Source: Rhipidocladum racemiflorum (taxonomy: Eukaryota; Streptophyta; Magnoliopsida; Poales; Poaceae). From it: a DNA stretch of 64,000 nucleotides. The stretch lies in assembly GCA_036346355.1 (NCBI GenBank), contig CM070581.1, positions 50,363,849 to 50,427,848 of the forward strand, written 5' to 3'. Positions 23,474-34,588 of the stretch are shown here, piece after piece (positions within the stretch are counted from its first letter, which is position 1; each line of letters starts with the position of its first letter). The notes beneath the pieces are model-generated. The model was not told where the DNA came from. It made no database searches and saw nothing but the letters and a program-made list of their open reading frames with translations. Made by a program: the position numbers and the translations under genes.

Positions 23474-26058
23474 TGTAACACCCCAGCTTCTACTAAGCCC
23501 AGAGTATCACCAACATAGACCATACAACAATTAATACCATGATTAAATGGAAAATTTCGGCAGCATCTCCTTTGTTTTAGCAAAAATTTGAACATCACAA
23601 TATCATATCAATATATATATCAATCAAGATATCAATATGCATCGACAACAATAGATGAGCATCAACTAGAATAACAACAAGCAATGATAATCATGGAATA
23701 AGCATCAACTAAGACTAGGATGATAAAACAAATCGCTCCAAACACCCACATGACACACATGAGGGAAACCAACACACATAATATCCATAGACCAAAATCA
23801 ACATAATTTAATGCCATGCTTCCATAGAAATGGGTGAATTATCTAGATTATGAGTGCTACGTGAGGAAGTGTAGCTAAATTCCCTTCCCGCGCGTCGATT
23901 TCTTTGTACCTAAATAAACAAACAACATAAAACACAAGCGTGAGTTCATAACTCAGCAGAGTGTATTGTAATGGATCAACAAGGATCAAGACAACAAACC
24001 ATCATCCCAGTCTCCACAATTATATCACAACACATCATATTTAACCTTATATACATCCTTTAAAACAACATGATAATCATCTCATGAGCATCTCATGAGT
24101 ACTCTCATCATCATCTCATAAACATCTTCATTTATGTATATCATTCATGCAATGCAATGCACATGTCTCCTGGAATACTCATACCGGTATGGTTGAGTGC
24201 ACACCCGTCGGCATGCACCCTTTTCCCCCTTCCATCCCGAAGATGGAGGGTGCCTATCACTCGCTTCCATTCACCTCGGTGATGGAATCACGATGTAGGA
24301 CTTACTCAAAAGAATAGCCCCGGACTAGTCATAACTGTTCTCACCGACCCTACCGGAATAGTTATGACTTATCTCACCGGCCGGCCATGAAAATATGCCA
24401 TGTATGCAAAATGGACAGCAACGTATACATAAATAGAAATATTGCATATCAACACATGGCATCTCAACATGTAGGACCGTACTCAACAATCGACGGTAAC
24501 CGTTCAAAACATGTCATGTGAATCATTTATCAACAACAAGCATTTTTAATCATGGCATGAGGACACTATATCATTGACAACATTTAAATCATGGCCTAAG
24601 GACATCCTATCAATTATAACATGTAATTCATGGCAAGACAACATGTTATCTATTCCAAATACTATCAAGCAATTCTAGCAACACGTATAGCATAAAATCC
24701 ACGCAACACACTTGCCTTCAACCACGGGCAACGGAGTGATGAGAGGTTGAGGGCACTCCCGGAGGCACACCACCTGCAAACACGTGCCACACACTCAAAT
24801 CGAGTCCACAAAACAGCACACATATATCCCACTACCCCGACTTCGCTTACAACTCCTAAAATCAGAAAACAGCAAATATGTCCCTTCGGGACAGCAGCTT
24901 TCCAATGGGCATAACTTCTGATCTAGGACTCCAAATTGAATAAACAAGTACATCCTCGCGTAGATTAGGAAATTTCCCAACTTTTTCTAGTTATAGGGAA
25001 AGACTGATTCGGACTCTAATGTTGTTTAATCTACAAAATACCGTGATCTGTTCCAATCACGTCATAGATTTTAACACGCTCAGTAAAACAGTCATAACTT
25101 TCAAACGGCTGATCGGAATTTAACGTTCTTTATGTCCACAGAAAGATAATTAAATTACCTACAACTTCTTCAACGTCCGTACGACCAGATTCCAAATCTA
25201 AATTGGCGAAAACGCCTGCCCTAGTTCGGGTTCCCAATCTGCCCGAACAGAACGTGAATACAATCCAAGTTTTCATCAATTCTACCCCATGGCAGCACCT
25301 CCCTTGATCTAAAAACATGGTAATCCCCCTCTACAGCAGCAAGAGATCTACCCCACATGATCCCCCCATTACCTTCTTGGAGAATCACCAATCGACGACC
25401 TTTTCTTCACGATCTCCACCCGATCTCCTCCCACGCGACGTTGCCACCGGTTCTCCTCGTCGCGGATCCTCCCACCGGCGAGGGCAGCACCGTGGCGTGG
25501 CGTGGCAGCGCTGGCGTCACAGCACGGCAAGGGATTGTGCAGCAAGAGATCTACCCCACAGGATCCCCCCATTACCTTCTTGGAGAATCACCAATCGACG
25601 ACCTTTTCTTCACGATCTCCACCCGATCTCCTCCCACGCGATGTTGCCACCGGTTCTCCTCATCGCGGATCCTCCCACCGGCGAGGGCAGCACCGTGGCG
25701 TGGTGTGGCAGCGCTGGCGTCACAGCACGGCAAGGGATTGTGGAGGGGGAAGGCGCAAGGAGTGGGGGAGGTGGTTTGCAAGATGTGAGGAGGGAGGGGT
25801 GGCGGCTTGGGGGCAAGGGAGGGGCGCACCAAGGAGGGCAGGTCAGCAGGGTGTGCTGCCCTAAAGCTCTCCCTCATGGGCCCAATTCATTCCACCTTCG
25901 GCCCAATTGCTTTCCCCCACGGCCCGATCACCCAGAAAACAGCCCAAACCTCCCGAAAACGACCCAAAACGACATAGAAATATGGTTTAATCTCATGCCG
26001 CAAAGTTTTACTCCCAAATATCATATTTTATAATGTCACACCGTTCCATAGTGTCACA
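23474..26058 (-). mobile_element. Solo LTR F, A-related, inside the gag zinc knuckle of G
   Basis: Begins TGTAACACCCCAGCTTC and ends ATAGTGTCACA, i.e. an A-family LTR in reverse orientation. Flanks GCAAT (left) and ACAAT (right) are a 5-bp TSD with one mismatch. It shares the blocks GGCAGCATCTCCTTTGTTTTA, ACACAAGCGTGAGTTCAT and CATACCGGTATGG with E, A and D, but is more diverged. It is longer (2585 bp) because of a 203-bp tandem duplication at about 25337-25743. Open frames here (for example 25317-26033) follow the duplicated GC-rich part and are not genes. Confidence 0.85.
25337..25743. repeat. 203-bp tandem duplication in LTR F
   Basis: The unit AGCAAGAGATCTACCCCACA ... CACGGCAAGGGATTGTG occurs twice with a period of 203 bp and only a few differences (for example CATGATCC/CAGGATCC, GCGACG/GCGATG, CTCGTC/CTCATC). 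It accounts for much of the extra length of LTR F compared with E, A and D. Confidence 0.9.
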
Positions 26059-27459
26059 ACAATCCTTACCGATGTGCCATTTTTTCCGACAATTGAAGCA
26101 AGTAGGCTTCGATCGCCTCTTCCTCTTGTCTTGCTTCTTGCCAGCTTGCCTCAAGGTTGGAGTTGTGGCCTTGTTATTCACTTTATTGGGGCACACGGAG
26201 GCGAAGTGGCCCTTCTTATTGCATTCGAAGCACACAATCGTCTTCATTCTTGCATTGTGCTTCTTCTTGCTCTTCTCCCTCTTGGAGATGTAGCCAAGTC
26301 CTCTTCTATCTTGAGGTGCCCGAGGCTCGCTCAAGATCTTGTCGATGACGGTTTTGCCCTTGTAGCACTTCTCCAAGTCATTTTCCAATTGAATGACTTG
26401 TGCCTTTAGCTCATTGTTTTCCTCTACAAGATTAGCATCTAAACAACTAGAGGAACTAAAAGCAATGTTAGAGCAACAAGGCACATCAACATTATAGCAT
26501 CTTACATGTCCGTTGCTAGTTGAGGGTAAAGAGGGAATTGAGTTGTCAGTTGAGGAAATAGGAGTGCCATTCGAGAGATCAACAAGCTTCAATTCAAGAG
26601 CCTTGCAAGCATCATTTGCTTTGGCAAGTTTATCTATGAGTGAAGCATTGGTGATCTCAAGACTAGCTATTTCGGATTTAGTCAAATTGGAATTTTTGAC
26701 CAACTCCTCATTTTTCCTCCTTTCACTAGTTAGGCTCTTCTCTAGCTCAAGGTTTCTTTCCTTTTCAAGGATAAGCAAGTCCTCTTGAGCTTCGAGTGTG
26801 GCCTCTTTTTGCTCAACAGTTTCCTCCAATTTCTCTATATCCTTTAAGAGCAAATTTAGCTTTTGAATATCAAAATCCTTCATGGACTTGAACACATCAT
26901 CATCATCGTAATCATCATCACATACCTCATTTTTACCTTTAGCCATGAAGCAATGGATTCGCGATGGAAGTGAATCTTCATCGTCGCTTGAGACGGAGGT
27001 TGAGGTCGATGGAGATATCGGTTCTTCATTACTTGATGTAAAGGTTGAAGAATCATCAACCGACATCCGTTCCTCAATGCAATCCTCACTTGATGATGTT
27101 GACACATTATATTTGTCTTGAAGCATTGTCCACATATCATGAGCGCTTTTGAGATTGCATATTTCATCAAATATATCTTCGCTCACAACATTAAATAAAG
27201 CATTAGTAGCTTAAGCGTCGAGATGTAGGCATTTCATCTCTCCGTTAGTTGGATCAACTTCATTCAATGGAGATGAAAAGCCGACATCTACGATCCACCA
27301 AATTTGGAGGCTCATGGATTTAAAATGAGAAATCATGATTAATTTCCATGAAGCATAATTAGAGCCATCTAACATAAGTGGATCATGTGAGTGCACTAAA
27401 CCTCTAGTCGCCATCCCTTACTCTCTAGATGGTTAAGTCTAATAAAATGAGAGACCTTG

Positions 27460-27471
27460 GCTCTGATACCA
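27460..27471 (-). promoter_or_regulatory. Primer-binding site, initiator Met-tRNA, element G
   Basis: Complement reads TGGTATCAGAGC, two bases from the LTR end (TTTCA|AT|TGG). It fixes the orientation of G as - strand. Confidence 0.9.
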
Positions 27472-27473
27472 AT

Positions 27474-30177
27474 TGAAAGGACCTGGATGTCGGCCTAGAG
27501 GGGGGGTGAATAAGCGATTACAAAATTATACCCAATTTAAATTAATCTATCAGAGATAATGCGGAAGCAACTGGGATAATTAAGTTTTGCAACTTAAACA
27601 ATTCAGCCCGAGACAGTCAACTCGGAGACTCCGGATATTTAGTCTGGATACTCCGGTATGACCAGATACTCCGGATCAATATACCGGATACTCCGGGTTG
27701 CCTGTTTCGGTCAGAACAGAGAGAGTGCAAAAAAATTAATTACTTCTTCGATTCAAGAGATACAAATTACTCTACTGCAACAAAGTAAGGATACAAGCAA
27801 GAATAGATGCAGTAGACACAATCTAATTGATCTAATCACAAGAATCGAAAGCAAATTAAGCAGATGAGCAAAAGAGTAAACCGAAGTAAGGAAGGAGACT
27901 CGAAGATTTTATCCCGAAGTTCGGATCCTTGAGGGGATCCTACGTCTCCGTTGAGGCGGCTCGGTCACACTTGAGCTGGGGTCTCTTTCAACCCTCTTCC
28001 TCCCGGTGTTGCACAATGCACTCACCGGTCTTCACTTCTTTGATTCCTTTCCTTGCGGAGGCGGAATCGGCCTTCACAAACTTTCGGTGGCCTTCCACAC
28101 AAAAATTGAAAGCTCAACGGCAACTCCTAGCCGTCTAGGAGACCTCAACCTCCAAGAGCAACAAATGCTCCCGAAGAACTCACTTAGAGTCCACCTCAAG
28201 TGCTCAACACACTAATCACACTCAATCCAATCACTACCCACTCTAACACCCATCACTCCAAAGGGATCACTAAGATCTAGGGTTAGAGGGGCTTTTGGGA
28301 GCTCAAGATCACTAAGAAGAACACCTCAAAGCACCAAGGAACCAGCTCCACTTCTCAAATCAATCCTCAATCCAAACACCTCTCTCCACTACCCAACCCT
28401 TCACAAAAGGGGATCACTAAGATCTAAGGAGTAGGGAGGAGTATTGGGGGCTCAAAAACTCACAAAGAACACCTCTAATACCCAGCAAAAACCTCCCCCA
28501 ACAGCTACTTTGAAGTGGGCAAGAAGTGGGCCTTAAATAGAGGAACCCCAAAAACTAGCCGTTGGGACCGAACTGGGCAACCCGGAGACTCCGGATATTT
28601 AACCCGGACACTCCGGATCATCTGGATACTCCGGATCATCCGGATACTCCGGACAAAATGTCCGAATACTCCGGATCTCCCAGGCAGCACGCAGCAGCCG
28701 GACGAAAACGGGCATAACTTTTGATCCCGGACTCCGATTTCGTCGAATTCGGACTTTTCGGAAAGCTAAGAACGAGGGCTACACAACTAACAAGGTCTCA
28801 CTACCCAAATCCCAAAGGATAAAATCAGATTGCACAAAGAATCCACAAGGAGACCTCAAATTCTCACTTTCCGATACTAACAACACTTCTAACCCTCACA
28901 CCAACCCACCTATACCTAGGTGAACAAAGTGTGACTTGGGTTTCTTAACGTTAGACAAGGATAGACCACTTTTGAGCACTTGAGATATGTCTAAGTAATT
29001 TCAACGATTGCATCCCTCTTAATAGTACGGCAATCCTTAGACTCAGATTTAAACACAAAAATCTAAGTCTTACACTAAGCTTACATGCCGACTTCTTCCG
29101 GATGCACGGTGCATGATAACGCTTCCACAAAGATTGATGATGCCCTTCGTCTTGTCAACCTCAACACGCTTCACCTCATGAGACTGTTGTTCTCTCGACC
29201 TTGACCTCGATCATCACCAAGACGATCCTCCATCAAGTCGAATCTGACTTAGTCCTCAGCTGTTGGTGACACCGCCGTCTTGTTGACTTTGACTCGCTTA
29301 TCATCCTTCAAACCACTTGGTCATCATACATACAGCTTTGGGACCTAACTCTTTTCAAAGCACTCAGCAAACATATTAGTCCCACAAGCTTAAAAGATAT
29401 ATTGAATAAATTGATAATAACAAGTGTTTCATATCAAGAAGCACAATATGAATGGAAACACTTGACAATAGAAATATTCTCTACTAAGTGTATTATGATG
29501 AATATATGATTGATCTAAATGCACTAGAGAGATAATTGCCAATATGAAGAATCACTTAAATCATGGCAAGGACCACAGACTTTGCTTAAATGAAGCACAT
29601 GATAGAATATACACGAGTTACACATGTACAAACAATATTTGGAATGAGAGTAAATAATGTGATCCAATTCTAGATTAAACTTCACTAAGAGAGGTGCATT
29701 AGAAGATACACAACTAAGACATGTATGCACCAAGTCAATATGAAGCAATGAAGTTTAACTCTAGTTAACACAAGCATATTAAAAACAAAGCACATAATGA
29801 ACTCAAATGAATATATATATGCACAAGCAATTATGACATGAATCAATGTGCACATATGAAATCAACAAGTTACTTAGAGTTCAATATGCATTTGCTAAAG
29901 AAGAATGCAATGACAAATATGGAAGGAATACCGAGATTGCATACCTCATTTTTTCTTAACCATCCCAATTGATTTTCCTCTAAAATAGATGAGACTAATA
30001 TTCAACTAGGCAATAAACATGTTAGTCTCATAACAATATAAACATATTAGAGGTTTGTCATTTGTTAAGCACTAAGTTAAGCATTTGTACAATTACATTG
30101 ATTGACATTACATGCGTTTGTCATTAATCATTTGTCATTAATCACCAAAACAACATAAGTGCCTAGATGCACTTTCA
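27474..30177 (-). repeat. Element G 5' LTR
   Basis: 2.70-kb LTR, partner of 15973-18663. Contains the same GGATACTCCGG clusters; the cluster at 28585-28675 has one extra unit. Close similarity of the two LTRs makes G the youngest of the large full-length insertions by eye. Confidence 0.92.
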
Positions 30178-30860
30178 AAGGTTTTACGATCCTAGCTTGG
30201 GGCTAGGTGTCGAACCTTAGTGGTATAAGGGTGGTTTGTGATGGAGGTTGATGATGTATGGGTTTAACCTTTATTAAGAGTAGCGATGGGTGGAAGTGAA
30301 GTTGACGGTAGTTCGGTGATAATTGTCCTGCCGTGAGCAATTGTCTTCACTAGTTGTTCTTGGATTTGAGTCTTGCCTGGGAGAGGATGGAATGAAATGT
30401 TATTATGATCGTGTATCGGAAGGGCAAGTGTGCCTTAATGAGTTATTCCCCTCGATGGAAATTTTCGAGAATGTAGAGAGGTCGTTAAAGGAATTGTGGC
30501 TCGCTTTGGTTGTGTCATGTTGAGTTTAATGAAGTGTGGTAGTCAGGTTGGTTGTGATAGTAGTGTGAAGTGTTTGTCGTGAGGTTTCAGGCGTTTTGGG
30601 GTTGATGGAGCCCTTTGTGCATGAAACGCAGTTTCTGTTTGGGAATTGAAGTGAAGATGGAACCGTGAGAGGTTGCACTCTGTTGAGCTAAATCAACATT
30701 TTCTCGCTAGTGTTGGTTTTGAGAACTCGCTTGTCGTTGTTCCGGTTTTAGTCTCTGTGTGAATGTTTTGTGTTGCAAAGAAATCTTTTGTCCCTTGGGG
30801 AACTTGTTGATTTTGGCGTTCTTCGGATTCGAGGTCGAATCCTGTTTAAGGGGGGGAGAA
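30178..30860 (+). other. Element A internal region, right part, with polypurine tract
   Basis: Continues A after the G insertion. No coding motif. Ends GTTTAAGGGGGGGAGAA (about 30844-30860), a textbook polypurine tract immediately before the 3' LTR. Confidence 0.8.
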
Positions 30861-33048
30861 TGTGACACTACGGGATGCCGAGACCTTATAAAATGTGAAT
30901 ATTGAGGTCAAAAATATTATGAAATATGGAATTGGAGGTTAAAACCATACGGTTTGAGGTTTATTTGCGTTTCCAGGCCGTTTCCGGGAGTTTGGGCCTT
31001 TCCGGGGGAGTTTGGGCCTAAAGGAAAGGGTCGTGGGCTTTGGTGGGATGGAGTTTGAGTCCAAATAGGAGTAGGAGACCTGGTTGGGGTCCTCCCCCAG
31101 TCCCTTTAGGCGTCCATCCCTACCCCTTGTGCCCCCAAGTGCCCTAGTCGCCTCCCACACCTCCCCACCTCCTCCTTGTGGCGCCTCCACCTCCCCCATT
31201 GCTCCCAATTGCTCCACCACCCCTCCACCCCTCTCCACCTCCCTTGTTGTGCCTAGGGGAGTTCCCCACCTCAGCACCTCAAAGATCCATCCGTTGGAGC
31301 GCTCCGCGACGAGGAGATCCGGCGGGATTGGAGCGAGGAAGGAGATCGCGCGAACCGGGAGGAGATCTATTGGGTTTTCGTGCATCGGGCGAAGGTATGG
31401 CCATGGGAATCTTTGAGATTGGTCTAGGTACTGTTCTAAGGGTGTTTATCAAGTTTTTAGATCAATTGGTGGTGCTGGATTTGATTAGATTAGATGGATT
31501 CTTGAGTTGGTCACGTTCTCTGTTTCGGACAGCATGAGCAGTCGACCTAGGGTTCGGTTTTTCGCTAATTTAGAGTCCGAATTTGGTCGTACGGATGTTG
31601 AAAAAGTTGTAGATAATTTCATTATCTTTCCGTGGATATAAAGAACGCGAAATTCCGATCAGCCGTTTGAACTGTTTTACCGAGCGTGTTAAAATCTATG
31701 ACGTGATTGGAACAGATCACGGTATTTTGTAGATTAAACAACTTTAGAGTCCGAATCAATCTTTCCCTATAACTAGAAAAAGTTGAGAAATTTCCTAAGC
31801 TACGCGAGGATGTACTCGTTTAATTGATTCGGAGTCCCAGAACTCAAGTTATGCCTTTTGGAAGGCTGCTGTCCCGACGGGACAGAACCTCTGTTTTTAG
31901 GTTTTGCGAGTAGTTGGCAATGTCGGGGTAGATGAGGGTTTGCGTACAGTTTTGTGGACTTGATTGTGAGTATGTGATGCCTATGTGCAGGTGGTGCGAC
32001 CTCGGGAGTGCCTTCTACTTTCCGCCAATCCGTTGCCCGTGGTTGAGGCAAGTGTGTTGTAATGGATAGCGATTTGTAGGTTGCTTGTTGAAAATAGATG
32101 AAATTGACTACATGATATATGATCACTTGCCATGCTTTAATGATTGCCAATGATATGATGAGCATGTTTATGATGTTATGATGCCATGTGTTAATATATG
32201 AGTTAAATATGATGTTGGCATAATTGCATACATGACATGTTACATGGCCCGGGCGGTGAGAAAGTCATATCTAATCCGGGAAGGTCGGTGAGAAAGATAT
32301 GCCTAATCCGGAGAGCCAATGAGTAAGTCCTACATCGTGATTCCATTCACCGCGGTGAACGGAAGCGAGGAGTAGGCACCCTCCATCTTAGGGATGGAAG
32401 GGGGGAGAGGGTGCACACCGACGGGTGTGTACTCAACCATACCGATATGAGTTTCCAAGGAGACATGAGCATTGCATTACATTGCATACATAATGATGAT
32501 GATATTGTTAAGTGTTCATGAATGAGATGATATATATGATGGGAGATGTTATTGCCATGATATTGTTCTTGTTGTCCATTGCAATATGCTTGCTGAGTTT
32601 CGAACTCACGCTTGTGTTTTCTTGTTGTTTTAGGTACCATGAGAACGGCATGCGGGGAAGGGAAATAGTCACACGCCCACACGTAGCTTCACCATATTGA
32701 TTCCACAAGTCATTCTATTAGTTTGATAATAAATTGCGTGTGATGATTATTGCTTTAAGTTTTAGCTTTGCTATATGAGAGTTTTATTGTTCGTTTGACC
32801 CTTGGAGACATTATGTGTTTGAAACTAGACTTATATTGTTGCTAAGTCGTTAATTATTGCTGTTTTTAGTTGTCTCTCATAATCCATATATTGCTATACT
32901 GTTGTTGCTCCTTCGAATCATGTTAAAACAAAGGAGATGCTGCCGAAATCTCGGTTTTTAGCATATGTACCTTTGCTGGAATTTATGGTAAATTGTGGTA
33001 TTTAGTTGTTGTTTAGCTTATGTTTGGTAGCATTCAGGCATATTAAAT
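30861..33048 (+). repeat. Element A 3' LTR, truncated at its right end
   Basis: TGTGACACTACGGGATGCC at the start; ends ...GGCATATTAAAT where the left LTR continues GCCAGGGTGTTACA. The missing end is replaced directly by integrase sequence of element B, marking a deletion junction. Confidence 0.9.
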
Positions 33049-34320
33049 TGAAGATCATAGTTCAGAAATATGTGGAGAGTTGTGATGTCTGTTAACAGGC
33101 CAAGGTAGAACATGTGAAGACACCGGGGCTGCTTCAACCCTTACCTGTTCCTTCAAGGGCATGGAGTGTGATTAGCTTGGATTTTATTGAAGGTTTACCT
33201 CTATCTCAGAAATTCACAACAATTCTAGTGGTGATTGATAAGTTTTCAAACTATGCACACTTCTTACAATTATCTCACCTGTTTACTGCTTCTCAAGTAG
33301 CCTAACTCTTTTGCAATCAAGTTTATAAGTTACATGGACTACCACATGCTATCATTTCAGACAGGGATAAGGTTTTTACTAGCACATTTTGGCAAGAATT
33401 GTTTCGATTATCGGATACTCAGTTGAATATGAGTTCGGCGTATCATCCTCAAACTGACGGCCAAACTGAACGGTTAAATCAATGTTTGGAGACTTACCTC
33501 AGATGTTTTGTTCATGCATGCCCAAAGAAATGGTCGGATTGGCTGCCATTGGCTAAGTTTTGGTACAACACGTATTATCAAACAGCTGTTGGAAAAACTC
33601 CATTTGAAGTTCTGTTTGGGTATCCACCTCGGCATTTTGGCATAGCCAATAGCAGTACTGGGGAAGTTAATGATGTGCAGGAATGGTTGAATGACAGAGC
33701 AAGGATGACTAAACTGGTGAAACAGCATTTGGAGCGAGCCTGTTTAAGGATGAAGTTGCAAGAAGACAAGAACCGATCAGATAGGGAGTTTGCTGTAGGC
33801 GATATGGTCTATCTGAAGTTACAGCCGTATGTACAAACATCTATTGCAACACGCAGTAAACCGAAGCTGAGCTTCAGATTTTATGGGCCTTTCAAAATTC
33901 TGCAGAGGATTGGCATGGTGGCGTATAAGTTAGATTTACCGGAAGGAAGCAATATTCACCCAGTTATCCACGTCTCTCAACTCAAGCGTCATATTCCTCC
34001 TTCAACAGATGTGAGCACTGATTTCTCTGTCATTTCGGAGGAGTCTGACCAACAAAGGGTTCCGGTAGACATCATGAAGACTAGACAGATCAAGCAAGGA
34101 AATCACGTCATCTCATCTGCTTTGGTGCATTGGTCTGGATTACCATCAGCTTTGGCAACATGGGAGAACACGCTGGCGCTTCGCTCGCAATTTCCGGCAA
34201 TCTGCTTTGGTGCATTGGTCTGGATTACCATCAGCTTTGGTAACATGGGAGAACACGCTGGCGCTTCGCTCGCAATTTTCGACAACACCAGCTTGGGGTC
34301 AAGCTGTGTTTCGAGGGGGA
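33049..34320 (+). pseudogene. Element B integrase and chromodomain remnant
   Basis: Begins just after the zinc-binding part (YVESCDVC-like), then PSRAWSVISLDFIEGLP (first catalytic Asp), ISDRDKVFTSTFW (second Asp), and HPQTDGQTERLNQ (Glu), so the DDE set is visible. A TAA at 33303-33305 interrupts the frame. Then the YGPFKILQRIG GPY/F module and SQLKRH, and a chromodomain-like end (VHWSGLPSALATWEN). An 85-bp tandem duplication at 34116-34285 shifts the frame; the second copy restores PAWGQAVFRGGG. Non-functional. Confidence 0.9.
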
Positions 34321-34324
34321 GGTA

Positions 34325-34588
34325 TTTCATGTGCCGACTGGGAACAGGGAAGCAATCTACAATGCAACATCAGATGGGGCATAGCGCATTGTGTAATAGC
34401 TATACATGGTGGGGGTGTTTAGGCGTGTGTTGTGGACCCACTTGTAAGGGTTGTTGGGAACTATATAACCTGGGATTGTACTCGTTGCTGGACAATGAAG
34501 TTGTTATTCCTCATGCTATAGCAGAGTTTCTTCCCCTTTCTACTGTCTTCTCCTACCCCAGACCCTATTCTGATCTATGATCCTTACA
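34325..34588 (+). repeat. Element B 3' LTR
   Basis: 264-bp partner of 5564-5823, preceded by the polypurine tract GAGGGGGAGGT (about 34313-34323) and followed by the TSD TCCAG. Confidence 0.9.

Larger units (their letters stand above)
22953..27414 (-). pseudogene. Element G gag, interrupted by LTR F
   Basis: Starts at 27414 (MATRGLVHSHDPLMLDGSNY), with the copia-type N-terminal gag motif (YASWK) and a premature stop near 27211, then ATNALFN and SAHDMWTMLQDKY, an acidic Ser-rich stretch, a long coiled coil (about 26640-26900), and zinc knuckles CFECNKKGHFASVC and CFNCRKKWHIGKDC. The second knuckle is cut by LTR F: its last codons lie at 26059-26063 on the right side and continue at 23473 downward as PKG and a basic repeat-like tail ending WVPK...WIPKSA at 22953. 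The family normally continues into protease; here it stops. Capsid-like role in packaging element RNA is inferred from family. Confidence 0.85.
15973..30177 (-). mobile_element. Element G: copia-like, gag-only LTR retrotransposon
   Basis: Two LTRs (27474-30177 as 5', 15973-18663 as 3', both TGAAAGGACC...TGCACTTTCA on the + strand), perfect TSD AAGGT (15968-15972 and 30178-30182), initiator Met-tRNA primer-binding site and A/G-rich polypurine tract (complement of 18664-18681). Inside is a gag gene with two zinc knuckles, followed by about 4.3 kb without coding capacity; protease, integrase, reverse transcriptase and RNase H are absent. This corresponds to the TR-GAG type of non-autonomous elements. 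Inserted in the internal region of element A and itself interrupted by LTR F. Confidence 0.88.
10260..33048 (+). mobile_element. Element A: long-LTR element without coding capacity (LARD-like)
   Basis: Left LTR 10260-12447, primer-binding site 12450-12461, internal DNA 12462-15972 and 30178-30860, polypurine tract 30848-30860, right LTR 30861-33048. After removing nested element G, the internal part is about 4.2 kb and has no frame resembling gag or pol. This matches the large retrotransposon derivative (LARD) type of non-autonomous LTR element, mobilised in trans. The right LTR lacks its last roughly 14 bases and abuts element B integrase sequence, so no TSD survives. Confidence 0.82.
5564..34588 (+). 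mobile_element. Element B: Ty3/gypsy chromovirus-like retrotransposon (defective)
   Basis: Paired LTRs at 5564-5823 and 34325-34588, iMet primer-binding site, gag remnant, integrase with GPY/F module and a chromodomain-like end, and polypurine tract. The 5-bp TSD TCCAG is perfect (5559-5563 and 34589-34593). Protease, reverse transcriptase, RNase H and the N-terminal part of integrase are missing; the gap lies at the right end of element A. The C-terminal PAWGQAVFRGGG tail just before the polypurine tract resembles the Reina clade of chromoviruses (inference). Elements C and A sit inside it. Confidence 0.88.

Noticed and set aside
25317..26033. 238-codon open frame on the + strand
   Set aside because: Lies inside solo LTR F and contains the 203-bp duplication; it is opposite to the LTR orientation.
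33399..34580. Single intact 393-aa gene
   Set aside because: It is the integrase/chromodomain remnant of element B; upstream TAA, frameshifting duplication and extension into the LTR rule out an intact gene.
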